The translations under genes were made by a program, and so were the position numbers. From Neocallimastix lanati (nom. inval.) (lineage: Eukaryota > Neocallimastigomycota > Neocallimastigomycetes > Neocallimastigales > Neocallimastigaceae), in assembly GCA_016946835.1 (NCBI GenBank), contig JACVTC010000009.1, forward strand, positions 1,441,001 through 1,505,000: 64,000 nucleotides of DNA. The letters run 5' to 3'. This document shows positions 1 through 9,858 of this stretch, piece by piece; the stretch's first letter is position 1; each line of letters begins with the position of its first letter. The notes below the pieces were generated by a model. It was not told the origin of the DNA and did not search any database. It was given only the letters and a program-made list of their open reading frames with translations.

Positions 1-410
1 AAAGAGTATTTATTAATAAATAATAAATAATAAATAATAAATAATAAATAATAAATAATAAATAATAAATAATAAAAGAGTATTTATTAATAAATAATAA
101 TAAATAAATAATAAATAATAAATAAATAATAATAAATAAATAATAAATAATAAATAATAAATAAAAGAGTATTTATTAATAAATAATAAATAAAAGAGTA
201 TTTATTAATAAATAATAAATAAAAGAGTATTATTAATTAATAATAAATAATAATAAATAAATAATAATAAAAGAGTATTTGTTAATAAATAATAAATAAT
301 AAATAAATAATAATAAATAAATAATAAATAATAAATAATAAATAATAAATAATAAATAATAAATAATAAATAATAAATAATAAATAATAAATGATAAATA
401 ATAAATAGTA
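1..410. repeat. TAA-rich microsatellite with a recurring AAGAGTATTTATTAATAAA motif
   Basis: This is a continuous run of TAA/TAAA units, interrupted several times by the motif AAGAGTATTTATTAATAAA (near 3, 76, 167 and 197, with diverged copies near 223 and 271). The motif makes the array a compound repeat rather than a pure microsatellite. A related copy lies near 61506. No open frame or gene is visible here. Confidence 0.85.
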
Positions 411-1925
411 GATTTAATACAAAATTTATTAACTTTTAATACATTTATACATTTTCTTACTACATATTTTACTAAAACTATATATTCCTTTTCTATTTAT
501 GAAATATAATCCATGTAATACATAGAAATTAAGATTACTTATTAATACAATGATTTTAAATTAAAAAATAATTGTAAAAAATTAAATTCATTAATTACTA
601 ATATAATAAAAGTATTATCCATATAAAAATAATTGCTTATAACCACTTTATTGGAAGTTATTACATATTAGCTAAATTAGCTGTTATGATTTGATTGGAT
701 GTAATTGATCTTTTGTGTGAGGAACTACATATTAAATAGATTAATGAATAAGCTATTTCTTAATAAATTATAAATATATTAAAATCTATATTAAATATAT
801 TTATGTTAATATATTTTTATTTATTAAATATTATATATGATTTGGCATAATATACTTAATATAGGAGACATATATTACATTATAATATATATTATTTATT
901 AATAAATCCTAATAAAAATTAAAATAAAATATACAAAAAAGGTAATTATATAAACTTTAGTAATTATATGGTTCAAAAAATAACAAAAAATAAAAAATAA
1001 AAAAAGAATAATTCAATATTTTGTAATGTCGAAATAAAAATAGGTATTATTACAACTATAGAATAAAATAAAAATTATGGTTAGGAATATTACTATTAAC
1101 ATATATTATTAATAATTATTTAAATGATATATTATTTATTTATATAATTATGCAAATATTTTTTTAGAATAAAGGGATTATAATTAATATACTTTCAAAT
1201 ATATTTATATATTTGGTTATATATTTTATTATTCTTTGTAATTATTAAATTAATAATTAATATATATAATGAATATAAAAAACTGTAATACTGGACTATT
1301 AAATCATTTATAATACATTAATACATTTTTATTATTTTTGTAAATATATGATAATCTAATAATAATAGTAATAAAGTAAATTAAATTTTTTTTTGTAATT
1401 TAATATTAATATAAATTAATAGATTTCGTATTTCTATTTTTGCCATTCAGTTTTCTATTTTTTTAATTTTTATTTTAAATTTTGTGCTATTATTTAAATT
1501 AAAAATTTTTCTTAAATAAATAAAATCCATTTTTTTTTTCTTTATCTTTAAAAAAAATATTTTAAAAAAATTTAAAAAAAAAAAAGAAAAATTAAATAAA
1601 AAATAAAAAAAAAAGTAAATAAACAAAGAAAAGAAATATATTATTATATAATAAAGTAAACAAAAAAAATATAAACAAAAAAAAAAAAATTAAAAAAAAC
1701 AAAATAGAGAAAAAGAAAAATTAAAAAAATAAAAAAATAAATAAAAAAGTAAATAAAAATTAATTTATAAAAATAATAAATAATATATGAATTAATTATG
1801 TTAATTTAGAATTAATATTTAATAAATTAAGATTCTTTATTATATATTAAAGAACTATAGTAGTAATAGTCTTATTAAAATCAAAAAAAAAAAAAAAAAA
1901 AAAAGAAGTAATCAATAAAACATTA
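411..1925. other. AT-rich intergenic DNA with no recognisable gene
   Basis: The stretch is simple A/T sequence with poly-A tracts, the longest around 1884-1904. No coding frame, RNA gene or long repeat was seen. The last few hundred bases are probably the promoter and 5' leader of the Sec61 alpha gene, but no specific element can be named. Confidence 0.6.
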
Positions 1926-2069
1926 ATGGGTGGAATATCTGTTTTTAAAAAATATGGAGGAAAAAAATAAAAATGATTGAAATAAAGAATAAACATAATA
2001 AATAAAAAATTTATGATTATACTAATAAAATTATAATATATATTATTTTTATTAATAATTAATTAATAG

Positions 2070-3490
2070 TGAGATTCTTACACTTGTTAAGACCATTCAT
2101 AGCTTTAATTCCTGAAGTAACTCCACCAGATCGTAGAGTTCAATTCAAGGAAAAGCTCTTATGGACTGCCATCACTTTATTCATCTTCTTGGTTTGTTCT
2201 CAAATTCCAATGTATGGTATTATGTCTTCTGATTCTTCTGATCCATTCTATTGGTTACGTATGATTTTAGCTTCTAATCGTGGTACTTTAATGGAACAAG
2301 GTATTACCCCAATTATTACTTCTGGTATGATTATGCAATTATTAGCTGGTGCTGGTATTATTGAAGTTGATTACAGTTTAAAGGAAGATAGAGCTCTTTT
2401 CAGTGGTGCCCAAAAATTATTCGGTATGATTATTGCTATTGGTCAAGCTACTGTTACTGTTTGGAATGGTGTCTACGGTGATCCAAAGGAAATTGGTGCT
2501 GGTATTTGCATTTTACTTATCCTCCAACTTTTCATTTCTAGTGTTATTGTTATTATGTTAGACGAACTTCTTCAAAAGGGTTATGGTCTTGGTTCTGGTA
2601 TTACTTTATTCATTGCTACCAATGTTTGTGAAAACATTATTTGGAGAGCTTTCTCCCCAACTACCTACAACACTGGTAAGGGTACTGAATTCGAAGGTGC
2701 TGTTATTGCTTTCTTCCATCTCCTTTTCACCAGAAGTGATAAATTAAGAGCTCTTAAGGAAGCACTTTACAGAAGCAACCTTCCAAATGTTACTAACCTT
2801 TTAGCTACTATTCTTATTTTCGGTATTGTTATCTATCTTCAAGGTTTCAGAATTGAAATTCCAGTTAAGTCTAACAAGGTTCGTGGTCAACAAGGTTCCT
2901 ACCCAATTAAGCTCTTCTACACTTCAAACATGCCAATTATGCTTCAATCTGCTCTTACCTCTAACATCTTCCTTTTATCTCAAATGTTATACAATCGTTT
3001 CCCAAAGAGTTTCCTTGTTAAGTTATTAGGTGTTTGGACTAACTATGAAGGATCTAACCAACAATTTGCTTCTGGAGGTCTTGCATATTACATGTCTTCA
3101 CCACGTAATTTAAGTGCTGCTCTTCGTGATCCAATTCATTTAGTTGTTTACGTTTGCTTCATGTTAATTACCTGTGCCTTATTATCTAAGGCTTGGATCG
3201 AAGTTTCCGGTTCATCCCCAAGAGATGTTGCTACTCAACTTAAGGAACAACAATTAGTTATGAGAGGTCATCGTGATACTTCTATGTACAAGGAATTAAA
3301 GAAGATCATTCCATTAGCTGCTTCTGTTGGTGGTCTTTTAATTGGTGCTTTAACAATTGTTGCTGATTTACTTGGTGCTATTGGTTCTGGTACTGGTATT
3401 TTACTTGCTGTCACAACCATTTACCAATACTTCGAATACTTTGTTAAGGAAAATCATGATCAATCAAGTGGAGAAAACATCTTTTTCTAA
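2070..3490 (+). CDS. SEC61: Sec61 alpha, protein-conducting channel of the ER translocon
   Basis: This encodes the pore-forming subunit of the heterotrimeric Sec61 translocon, which moves nascent secretory and membrane proteins across or into the ER membrane. The frame matches eukaryotic Sec61 alpha from end to end: RFLHLLRPF at the N-terminus, [20 protein letters not shown] in TM1, [77 protein letters not shown] and [14 protein letters not shown] near the C-terminus. About 473 residues are encoded, close to yeast and human (476-480), and ten membrane segments are expected. There is no ATG at the start: the frame opens at GTG 2069-2071, overlapping an ATTAATAG acceptor (AG at 2068-2069). The Met is therefore probably on a short upstream exon. 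One candidate is ATGG at 1926-1929 followed by GT, which would give a 140-bp intron and begin Met-Val-Arg-Phe-Leu. Its donor (GTGGAA) is weak, so this exon is inference. Codon use is GC-richer than the flanks, as in a highly expressed gene. Confidence 0.97.
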
Positions 3491-3703
3491 ATTAAATGAA
3501 AATAAATAAAATAAAATTTTCTTTATTCATAAATAATATAAATTTATTTTAATAAAGAAAAAGATAAAAGAAAACCACAAAATAAATTAAAGCAAATAAA
3601 TAAAAATAATAATAAGAAAAATAAATAATAAGAAAAAAAAAAGATAAAACGAAAAAACACAAAATATAAAATATAAAATATAAATTAAAGAATAAAAATT
3701 AAA

Positions 3704-3740
<37 letters not shown>

Positions 3741-4350
3741 TAGAAGAAATATAAAAATAAATTAATAATATAATAGTAAATGAGCATAGATTACAATTTG
3801 TTATTTATTATTTAATTTAATTTGTATTTAAAAAATAATTTTTAATATAAAATTTTAATATAAAATATAAAATTTAAAATTTAAAACATATATTATATAA
3901 TAATATTAATAATACATAAAAATATATAAATTATAATTATATATTTTTAAACGCATAAAAATAAAATTAATAAAAAAAAAAAATTAAAAATTAAAAAGAT
4001 GTGTGTTTTGTTAATATGTAAATTTTATATATATATTATTATTATAGTAACAATTTGTAATTTTTATTTTATTTTATTGTATTGTTAATATGTTGTTATA
4101 TTTATTTTTATTTTTTGTTTAAAAACTTCATTGTTATTTTTTTATTTAATTTAAATATATAATAATAGATGAACATTTATTAAAAATATTATTATATTTA
4201 AATATATCAAGATTATTAAAATAAATATAACTTAATTTACAAATTGGATGAAGGACTAATTTTATTGTTAGTATATAGTTTAATGTATTTTCTTTTATAT
4301 ATATATATATATAATATATTGATTTTATATTTATCAAAATATTTAAAATT
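3491..4350. other. 3' flank of Sec61 and simple AT sequence
   Basis: AATAAA-like signals lie just after the Sec61 stop. Then follow homopurine and poly-A stretches (for example 3709-3738) and plain A/T sequence up to the LINE target site. The short open frames here are compositional artefacts. Confidence 0.6.
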
Positions 4351-4404
4351 ATTTTTTGTATTATATATAGGTAAAAGGAATGTATATAATCTATGATTAC
4401 TAAA
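4351..4404. repeat. Left target-site duplication of the LINE (54 bp)
   Basis: This 54-bp stretch begins ATTTTTTGTATTATATATAG and ends CTATGATTACTAAA. It recurs at 9363-9417, directly after the poly(A) tail, differing only by one extra T. Direct repeats flanking an element with a poly(A) tail mark target-primed reverse transcription. Confidence 0.93.
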
Positions 4405-5136
4405 CCCCAATGAAGTGGACTGTTTTTCCAGGTCCATGGAGGGTTGATGGAAAAGGAATAACCTATATCAGGTGTACTAATTACAGCTTTCTGTGATTCT
4501 GATGATAATCAATGGTTATCCTTTCTAAAGTGGCTTCTAGTACGAAGAGAGAAATCTGGAATACTGGAAGACTGTAGAAAGTGAACTTGACGTTCTATAA
4601 TGTCTTAAACTGGATATGTAGTAACATTGGAGTTGTATAATTAATAATATCATGTAGTTTCTACATATTATCATTGTAATGAATCTATTGTATTTTTACT
4701 CTAGCATTTTTTTTTGTATATGTTTTTTTCTATAGTATTATTTATACTCTCATGTAGCTATTGTAAAATGGAAATGTAGGAGATTGATTCACTCCAAAGC
4801 TTGTGTTTGAGACATTATTTAACGGATGGGAATCTTTTTATAGTTTTTTTCACAACTATTATTTCTTTAACATTTAAATTTTATATTTTATATGATTATT
4901 TTACAGAAATTTTTACATAAAACAGGAATTTATAATTGAAAATCATTAATTAAAAACTAGTCAACACAAAAAGAAAGAATAACAAACAAGTTTTAGCAAA
5001 CAATATACACGAAAGAGAAGATAACAGCAATAAATTTTTATTTTTTTTAATTTTTTAATTTTTTACTAATTTTATTTTTTTTTATTTTTATATTACATTT
5101 ACTTTTTATTAATATAGATAAGTTTTTTATTTTATT

Positions 5137-6111
5137 ATGTCAACTATACGAAGAGGTCTGCGACATTATGGTCATGACCATGATAAATTTGTTTTAATTT
5201 TCATTCATGATCTTGAATCTTGGACTGAAAGTAGACTATGGGAATTTTTAAGCAAAAAGATATCAAATTGTAATGAAGTTGTTCATGGAATCGTTAAAAA
5301 ACACTATATTAATATGGAAAACTACTTCATCCTAAGAGTTAACTATAATAATTATACGGATTATTTGAAGGTTATTTATTTGATTACTAAGCACTTACCT
5401 GTTAAAAGAATAAAATGGAAGATTACTTCAAGGATACGCACATTTAGCAGTGTTAATCATAATAGAACCAGGTATTATTCTGAACCCTCAATCCCCATCT
5501 CTGAAAGCCTCCTGTATGCTAACCCTTTCTCGAATACTCAATATTTCAACCTCTGTATTAGCTGGAACATAAATGGTTGGAATTCTGAAAAACGTGACGG
5601 ACTTACCAATTTTAATTCAATCTTTAATCCTATTTGTATTTGTCTTCAAGAAGTCGGTAATAGTTCATTCCTTAACTCTTTTTCTAACTCATATCCATTC
5701 CTTAACCATTATAGAACAGTACTGAGACGTACGGACAAAATAATCCCTGGTATGAGGGGCCTTTATATAGGTGTGCACTCCTCCTGCCAATTCACTAATG
5801 ATGATTTTGAATATAGATATATACTCTCAGTAAATATATTCTCTTTTTGGGGTGTCAGATGTTCTTTAGGGAACATTTACATCCCTAGCAAAAAACACAA
5901 AGACTCTAGAGAAAAAGCGGAAACTGATTTTGCTAATTGGCTCAAGAACCATCAGAATAACCCTTCGGCTATTGTTGGTGATTTCAACATGACTAAGCAA
6001 CAACTCAAAGATCTTATTCTTAGAATTTCCCCTCAATGGTTTGTTATGAATATGGTTGGTCATCAATTTACTTGTCTAATGGTGGAAAGAATTCTTGTTT
6101 TGATTTTATAG
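5137..6111 (+). CDS. LINE copy A: N-terminal region and AP-like endonuclease, 5' reading frame
   Basis: This 324-residue frame carries most of an exonuclease/endonuclease/phosphatase-fold endonuclease, the enzyme that nicks target DNA to prime reverse transcription. Visible motifs are SWNINGW (142-148), LQEVG with the metal-binding Glu (170-174), NIYIPS (246-251) and GDFNM (281-285). Residues 1-100 precede the endonuclease and have no cysteines arranged as a zinc knuckle. Their alternation of hydrophobic strands and helices could be a small RNA-binding fold, but that is a guess. The frame stops at 6111, after losing the correct register near 6065-6080. The remaining endonuclease motifs continue in the overlapping frame that begins upstream of 6036. 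Either one base was lost, or the element uses a -1 shift; no classic slippery heptamer is obvious. Confidence 0.85.
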   Translation: MSTIRRGLRHYGHDHDKFVLIFIHDLESWTESRLWEFLSKKISNCNEVVHGIVKKHYINMENYFILRVNYNNYTDYLKVIYLITKHLPVKRIKWKITSRIRTFSSVNHNRTRYYSEPSIPISESLLYANPFSNTQYFNLCISWNINGWNSEKRDGLTNFNSIFNPICICLQEVGNSSFLNSFSNSYPFLNHYRTVLRRTDKIIPGMRGLYIGVHSSCQFTNDDFEYRYILSVNIFSFWGVRCSLGNIYIPSKKHKDSREKAETDFANWLKNHQNNPSAIVGDFNMTKQQLKDLILRISPQWFVMNMVGHQFTCLMVERILVLIL

Positions 6112-9100
6112 TAGTGAACGATAAATTAAGAAATTATCTGAATATTGCTTCTGTATGCTACTCTTTTAATGACATCTCTGACCATTTACCACTTATTCTT
6201 TCTTGTAAAAAAATATCTCCTGATGGTTTTGTTACTCCCCCTCGGGATAAACAAATTAAGTGGTCTAATCGAATTTGTAGGGATAAACGTGAAGCAATCT
6301 TCTCTCATAATAAATTCACATGTTTACTGGATGAATTTGAACATAATGATAATCTAGACTCTAATACAATGGTTAAAAAACTTCTTGACACAGCAAATAA
6401 AATAGGCGATGACATTCAAGCAAGAGTTCCTACAAATTTACAGGGTTCAGCGTTCCATTGTCCTGCTTATATTAAAAAATTATCACATGAAAAACATTTA
6501 TTTTATAAAAGGATTAAAAATTTTAAACTTAGTAATGATTTGTCAAATCTTCAAGAATTTTGTGATCTCTCAAAAGAATATAGAGTTCTTTCTGATTATA
6601 TCATTAGTATTAAAAGAAATATTAGGAATATTAGATTTAAAAATTTGATTCATTCCATCGGCGAATGTTTCTTAAAAAATGATACCCAGCGTGGTTGGTC
6701 TGGACTTAAGAAAATTTCTAAACCTTCTTACTCTCCTTCCCAATCACCTGTATACATTAAAGATAAAGAAGGTAATGTTCTAGTATCCCAAGAAGATCAA
6801 CTCAATCGTTTTGCAGAACACTATGAAGAACTTGCTTCTGATATAACTGGTCACAGTCTTAATGAAAATTATTGGAAAAGAATACTTAATAATTCTTCTA
6901 CTCCTCAGGAATCATGGGATATTAATCAACCTATTTCCATGTCAGAAATTCATTCAACTGTTCTTTCAATGAAAAATAACAAAGCACCTGGTCCTGATGG
7001 TATACCTACAGAATTTTTTAAAGCATTTTTTAATTCTGAGAGTAGAAATTCTTCTCAGGATGACTCTAATCAAGAGGTTACTTATTCCGATTGTGCAAAG
7101 TGTCTGTTATTACTTTTTAATAAAATTTGGGATGGTGACTTTCCTAATGAATGGAACTCTGCTTCTATTGTTTCTATTCCTAAAAAAGGGGATCTTTCAG
7201 ATTGTAATAATTATCGTGGTATTTCACTCATCAATGTATGTTTAAAAATTTTATCAAAAATTGTCACTAAAAGAATATCGGACTATGCTTTTTCTAATGG
7301 AATAATTAGACCTGAACAGTTTGGTTTTAGAAATAAAGAAGAATGTATTAGTTTATTTGTATCCATTCGTGAAATTTGTCAAAGAAGAAAATTTAAGGAT
7401 AAATTTACCTTTCTTGCCTTTCTTGACCTTAAAAAAGCTTATGATTCAGTTCCAATTTACAATATACTTACTAAACTAAATAATCTTGGTATTCGTGGTA
7501 AATGCCTTCAATTCATTACTAATCTATACCTTACCTCGAAAGCTCGTACAAACTTTAATGGTAAACTTTCAAAAGAATTTCCAATACACCGTGGTGTTCG
7601 CCAAGGGTGTCCTCTCTCACCTATTTTATTCAATATATTTATCAATGATATTTTTGATAAATGTAAAAGTTATGATGTGATTACTGAAAAGAAAAAGTGT
7701 TGTGGTGGATTATTTGCTGATGATATTGTATTATTAGCTCCTACAAAATCTTCACTTAAAAACCTTTTGAATATTGCTCATGATTGGGGTATTAAAAATG
7801 AAATGACCTTTGGAATCAATAAATGCGCTACACTAGTTGTTAAACCAAAGAATTTTATACCTTCAAGACATTATGAAAATCCTACTTTTAGACTTGGTAT
7901 GAACTATATACCAAGCACTAATCAATATACATATCTTGGTATACCTTTTAATGAATCGTTGGATTTAAAACCTATTATTGCTAAGATGAATAGTAAAATT
8001 AATTATACAGTTAACTCTTTCTTTAGATTTTTAACCAATAGGAATGTTCCTTTCTACTTTAAAACTCGTATACTAGTTTCTTTTGTCCTTAGTTCAGTTC
8101 TTTATTATGCTCCCTTACTTGGTTCAAATAAAAAGAATACTGAAAAAGCTCAAACTGCTTTTAATCGAGGTTTGTATTGGAGTTTCGGGTTTAAAAATAA
8201 AACCTCCAATACTTCAATTTACAATATGTCTAAGGAACTTTCTATACTTCCTATAGCTAGTTTTTGTGCTAAGGCGATGATTCGATGCTTTAAAAAGTGG
8301 AAAGACTCTTCTTGTATTATTTCTCATTTAGTCAAAAATATACCTACACTTTCTCACTATTCATGGACGAAAAAAGCACGGAGTTTAGCAGTACACAAGC
8401 ACAATAATAAACTTCCTGGAGAAATAAGGAAGCTTTACTGGGAAAATATTCATTACTCAAGCACTCCTGCGATCAGATCTACAAAATACAAGAAATTTAA
8501 ATTTGGTTTTAAAAAATTTATTCAACGTCTATCACTTAAATATTCACAATTTTCTCTTGGATTTTTTTGGATTGGACGAATTAAATGTGGATTCAAATTT
8601 GATGTAAAAACGTATGTTAAAAGTAATCTAGTATCAGAAAATTGCCCAACATACTGCCCTTGTTGTGGTGAGAGTAACAGCATACCTAGTTTTACTCACT
8701 GGATACTTTTATGTCCTAAATTTGAAGAATTTAGGCAACATTTTATTCCCTTTGTTGATGAAATTTTTATTAATTTTTCTCTAATTGTTCATGAGAAATC
8801 ATTGAACATTCCTGATGATAAAGAAGAAGATTTTGATGATAATATCAATTTTTACGTGCTGTGTCTCCTTCTTGGCGGAAATGCAGTATTTGAAATCTTA
8901 AAGATCGGCTCGGGGGAAAGAAGGCGATTTATTAATAATATTTTTCAATCACCTTCGAACGAGTCTTCTTTCCCGATTTCATATTTTGTGGGGCTTGCGG
9001 AATTCCTTACTAACGTTATGCCTATTGTGATTGATGATTTTTACACCATGATCGATTTGTATAGTGTTAGACCTACCGTTGTCAAGAGCGTCGACGTCGT

Positions 9101-9221
9101 AACGATAAGGCAAAGAAGAAATTCTGATACAGATTCGAATGATAATTTTCATCCACATGGAGTTATCTTCGATGAATGGGAAGAGTTAGAGGCCATTTCG
9201 TCCTCGAATCTCATAACGTAG
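6036..9221 (+). CDS. LINE copy A: endonuclease C-terminus, reverse transcriptase and CCHC-like zinc finger
   Basis: The 1061-residue frame starts inside the endonuclease (CFDFIVVND at 21-29 and the catalytic SDHLPL at 48-53); its nominal first Met is arbitrary. The reverse transcriptase follows, with KAPGPDGIP (316-324), IPKKGD..NNYRGISL, motif A FLDLKKAYDS (462-471), GVRQGCPLS (520-528) and motif C GLFADD (558-563), so the catalytic aspartates are present. A Cys/His cluster CPTYCPCC...HW...C (870-893) resembles the zinc finger found after many LINE reverse transcriptases. No RNase H domain was recognised. Near the C-terminus is KSVDVVTIRQ (1017-1026), whose DNA (9086-9099) is strikingly GC-rich and conserved in the other copies. 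The last residues (DEWEELEAI...) are shared with copy B but not with copies C and D. Confidence 0.93.
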   Translation: MVCYEYGWSSIYLSNGGKNSCFDFIVVNDKLRNYLNIASVCYSFNDISDHLPLILSCKKISPDGFVTPPRDKQIKWSNRICRDKREAIFSHNKFTCLLDEFEHNDNLDSNTMVKKLLDTANKIGDDIQARVPTNLQGSAFHCPAYIKKLSHEKHLFYKRIKNFKLSNDLSNLQEFCDLSKEYRVLSDYIISIKRNIRNIRFKNLIHSIGECFLKNDTQRGWSGLKKISKPSYSPSQSPVYIKDKEGNVLVSQEDQLNRFAEHYEELASDITGHSLNENYWKRILNNSSTPQESWDINQPISMSEIHSTVLSMKNNKAPGPDGIPTEFFKAFFNSESRNSSQDDSNQEVTYSDCAKCLLLLFNKIWDGDFPNEWNSASIVSIPKKGDLSDCNNYRGISLINVCLKILSKIVTKRISDYAFSNGIIRPEQFGFRNKEECISLFVSIREICQRRKFKDKFTFLAFLDLKKAYDSVPIYNILTKLNNLGIRGKCLQFITNLYLTSKARTNFNGKLSKEFPIHRGVRQGCPLSPILFNIFINDIFDKCKSYDVITEKKKCCGGLFADDIVLLAPTKSSLKNLLNIAHDWGIKNEMTFGINKCATLVVKPKNFIPSRHYENPTFRLGMNYIPSTNQYTYLGIPFNESLDLKPIIAKMNSKINYTVNSFFRFLTNRNVPFYFKTRILVSFVLSSVLYYAPLLGSNKKNTEKAQTAFNRGLYWSFGFKNKTSNTSIYNMSKELSILPIASFCAKAMIRCFKKWKDSSCIISHLVKNIPTLSHYSWTKKARSLAVHKHNNKLPGEIRKLYWENIHYSSTPAIRSTKYKKFKFGFKKFIQRLSLKYSQFSLGFFWIGRIKCGFKFDVKTYVKSNLVSENCPTYCPCCGESNSIPSFTHWILLCPKFEEFRQHFIPFVDEIFINFSLIVHEKSLNIPDDKEEDFDDNINFYVLCLLLGGNAVFEILKIGSGERRRFINNIFQSPSNESSFPISYFVGLAEFLTNVMPIVIDDFYTMIDLYSVRPTVVKSVDVVTIRQRRNSDTDSNDNFHPHGVIFDEWEELEAISSSNLIT

Positions 9222-9319
9222 TTTTTTAATATTAATATAAAAAAAAAAAAATTTCATGTATTTAAACTTCATGTATTTTTTTTAAAAAAAAAATATTATT
9301 AAATAAAGTTTATTCCTAG

Positions 9320-9362
<43 letters not shown>

Positions 9363-9367
<5 letters not shown>

Positions 9368-9417
9368 TTGTATTATATATAGGTAAAAGGAATTGTATAT
9401 AATCTATGATTACTAAA
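9363..9417. repeat. Right target-site duplication of the LINE (55 bp)
   Basis: This is the second copy of the sequence at 4351-4404, following the poly(A) tail directly. It differs by a single T insertion (GGAATTGTAT against GGAATGTAT). Confidence 0.93.
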
Positions 9418-9858
9418 TACTATATTTTTGCATTTTCAATTTATTTTGTCACTAGTAAAAAAATAATGAATTAGGTTTTATATTTTATTTTTGAATATTC
9501 TTTTTGTAAATTAAAAAGTAAATTTAAAGGTATTCTAAGAAAATTTTTATAAACAATATTTTTAATTTATTTATGCATATTTAAAATAAATTTTATTACA
9601 TTAATATCTCTTCCATATAATTCAAAAATAATCAATAAAATATTTTTATTTATATAATTTAATACTTTGCTAATGAAAATTTTTATTTAAATGAACATTT
9701 TTCTCTAAATAATACATATATTGTATCTTTATAATAAAAAATAAGATAAAATATAAATAATTATATATATATAAAATGATTTATGTATACAAAAATATAA
9801 AGTAAAAAAATAGCAATAAAATTTTTTTTTATTAATTTTAAGAAAATTTAATATTAAA
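9418..9858. other. AT-rich spacer
   Basis: No coding or repeated structure was seen. The last 100 bases should contain the 5' leader of the next gene. Confidence 0.55.

Larger units (their letters stand above)
4405..9362 (+). mobile_element. Near full-length APE-type non-LTR retrotransposon (LINE), copy A
   Basis: The element is about 4.96 kb. It has a 5' leader of about 730 bp (4405-5136, starting CCCCAATGAAGTGG), coding sequence for an apurinic-type endonuclease, a reverse transcriptase and a C-terminal zinc finger (5137-9221), a short 3' UTR with AATAAAG, and a poly(A) tail of about 39 bases (9323-9361). Flanking repeats of 54 and 55 bp define both ends. The coding region carries a single frame break inside the endonuclease, so the copy is recent but may be inactive. 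Shorter relatives lie at 11761-12547, 47456-50829 and 47594-48753. Clade (fungal Tad-like or other) cannot be decided by eye. Confidence 0.93.

Noticed and set aside
4146-4437. Two overlapping minus-strand frames left of the LINE
   Set aside because: They span the target-site duplication and the LINE 5' end and have no protein-like composition.
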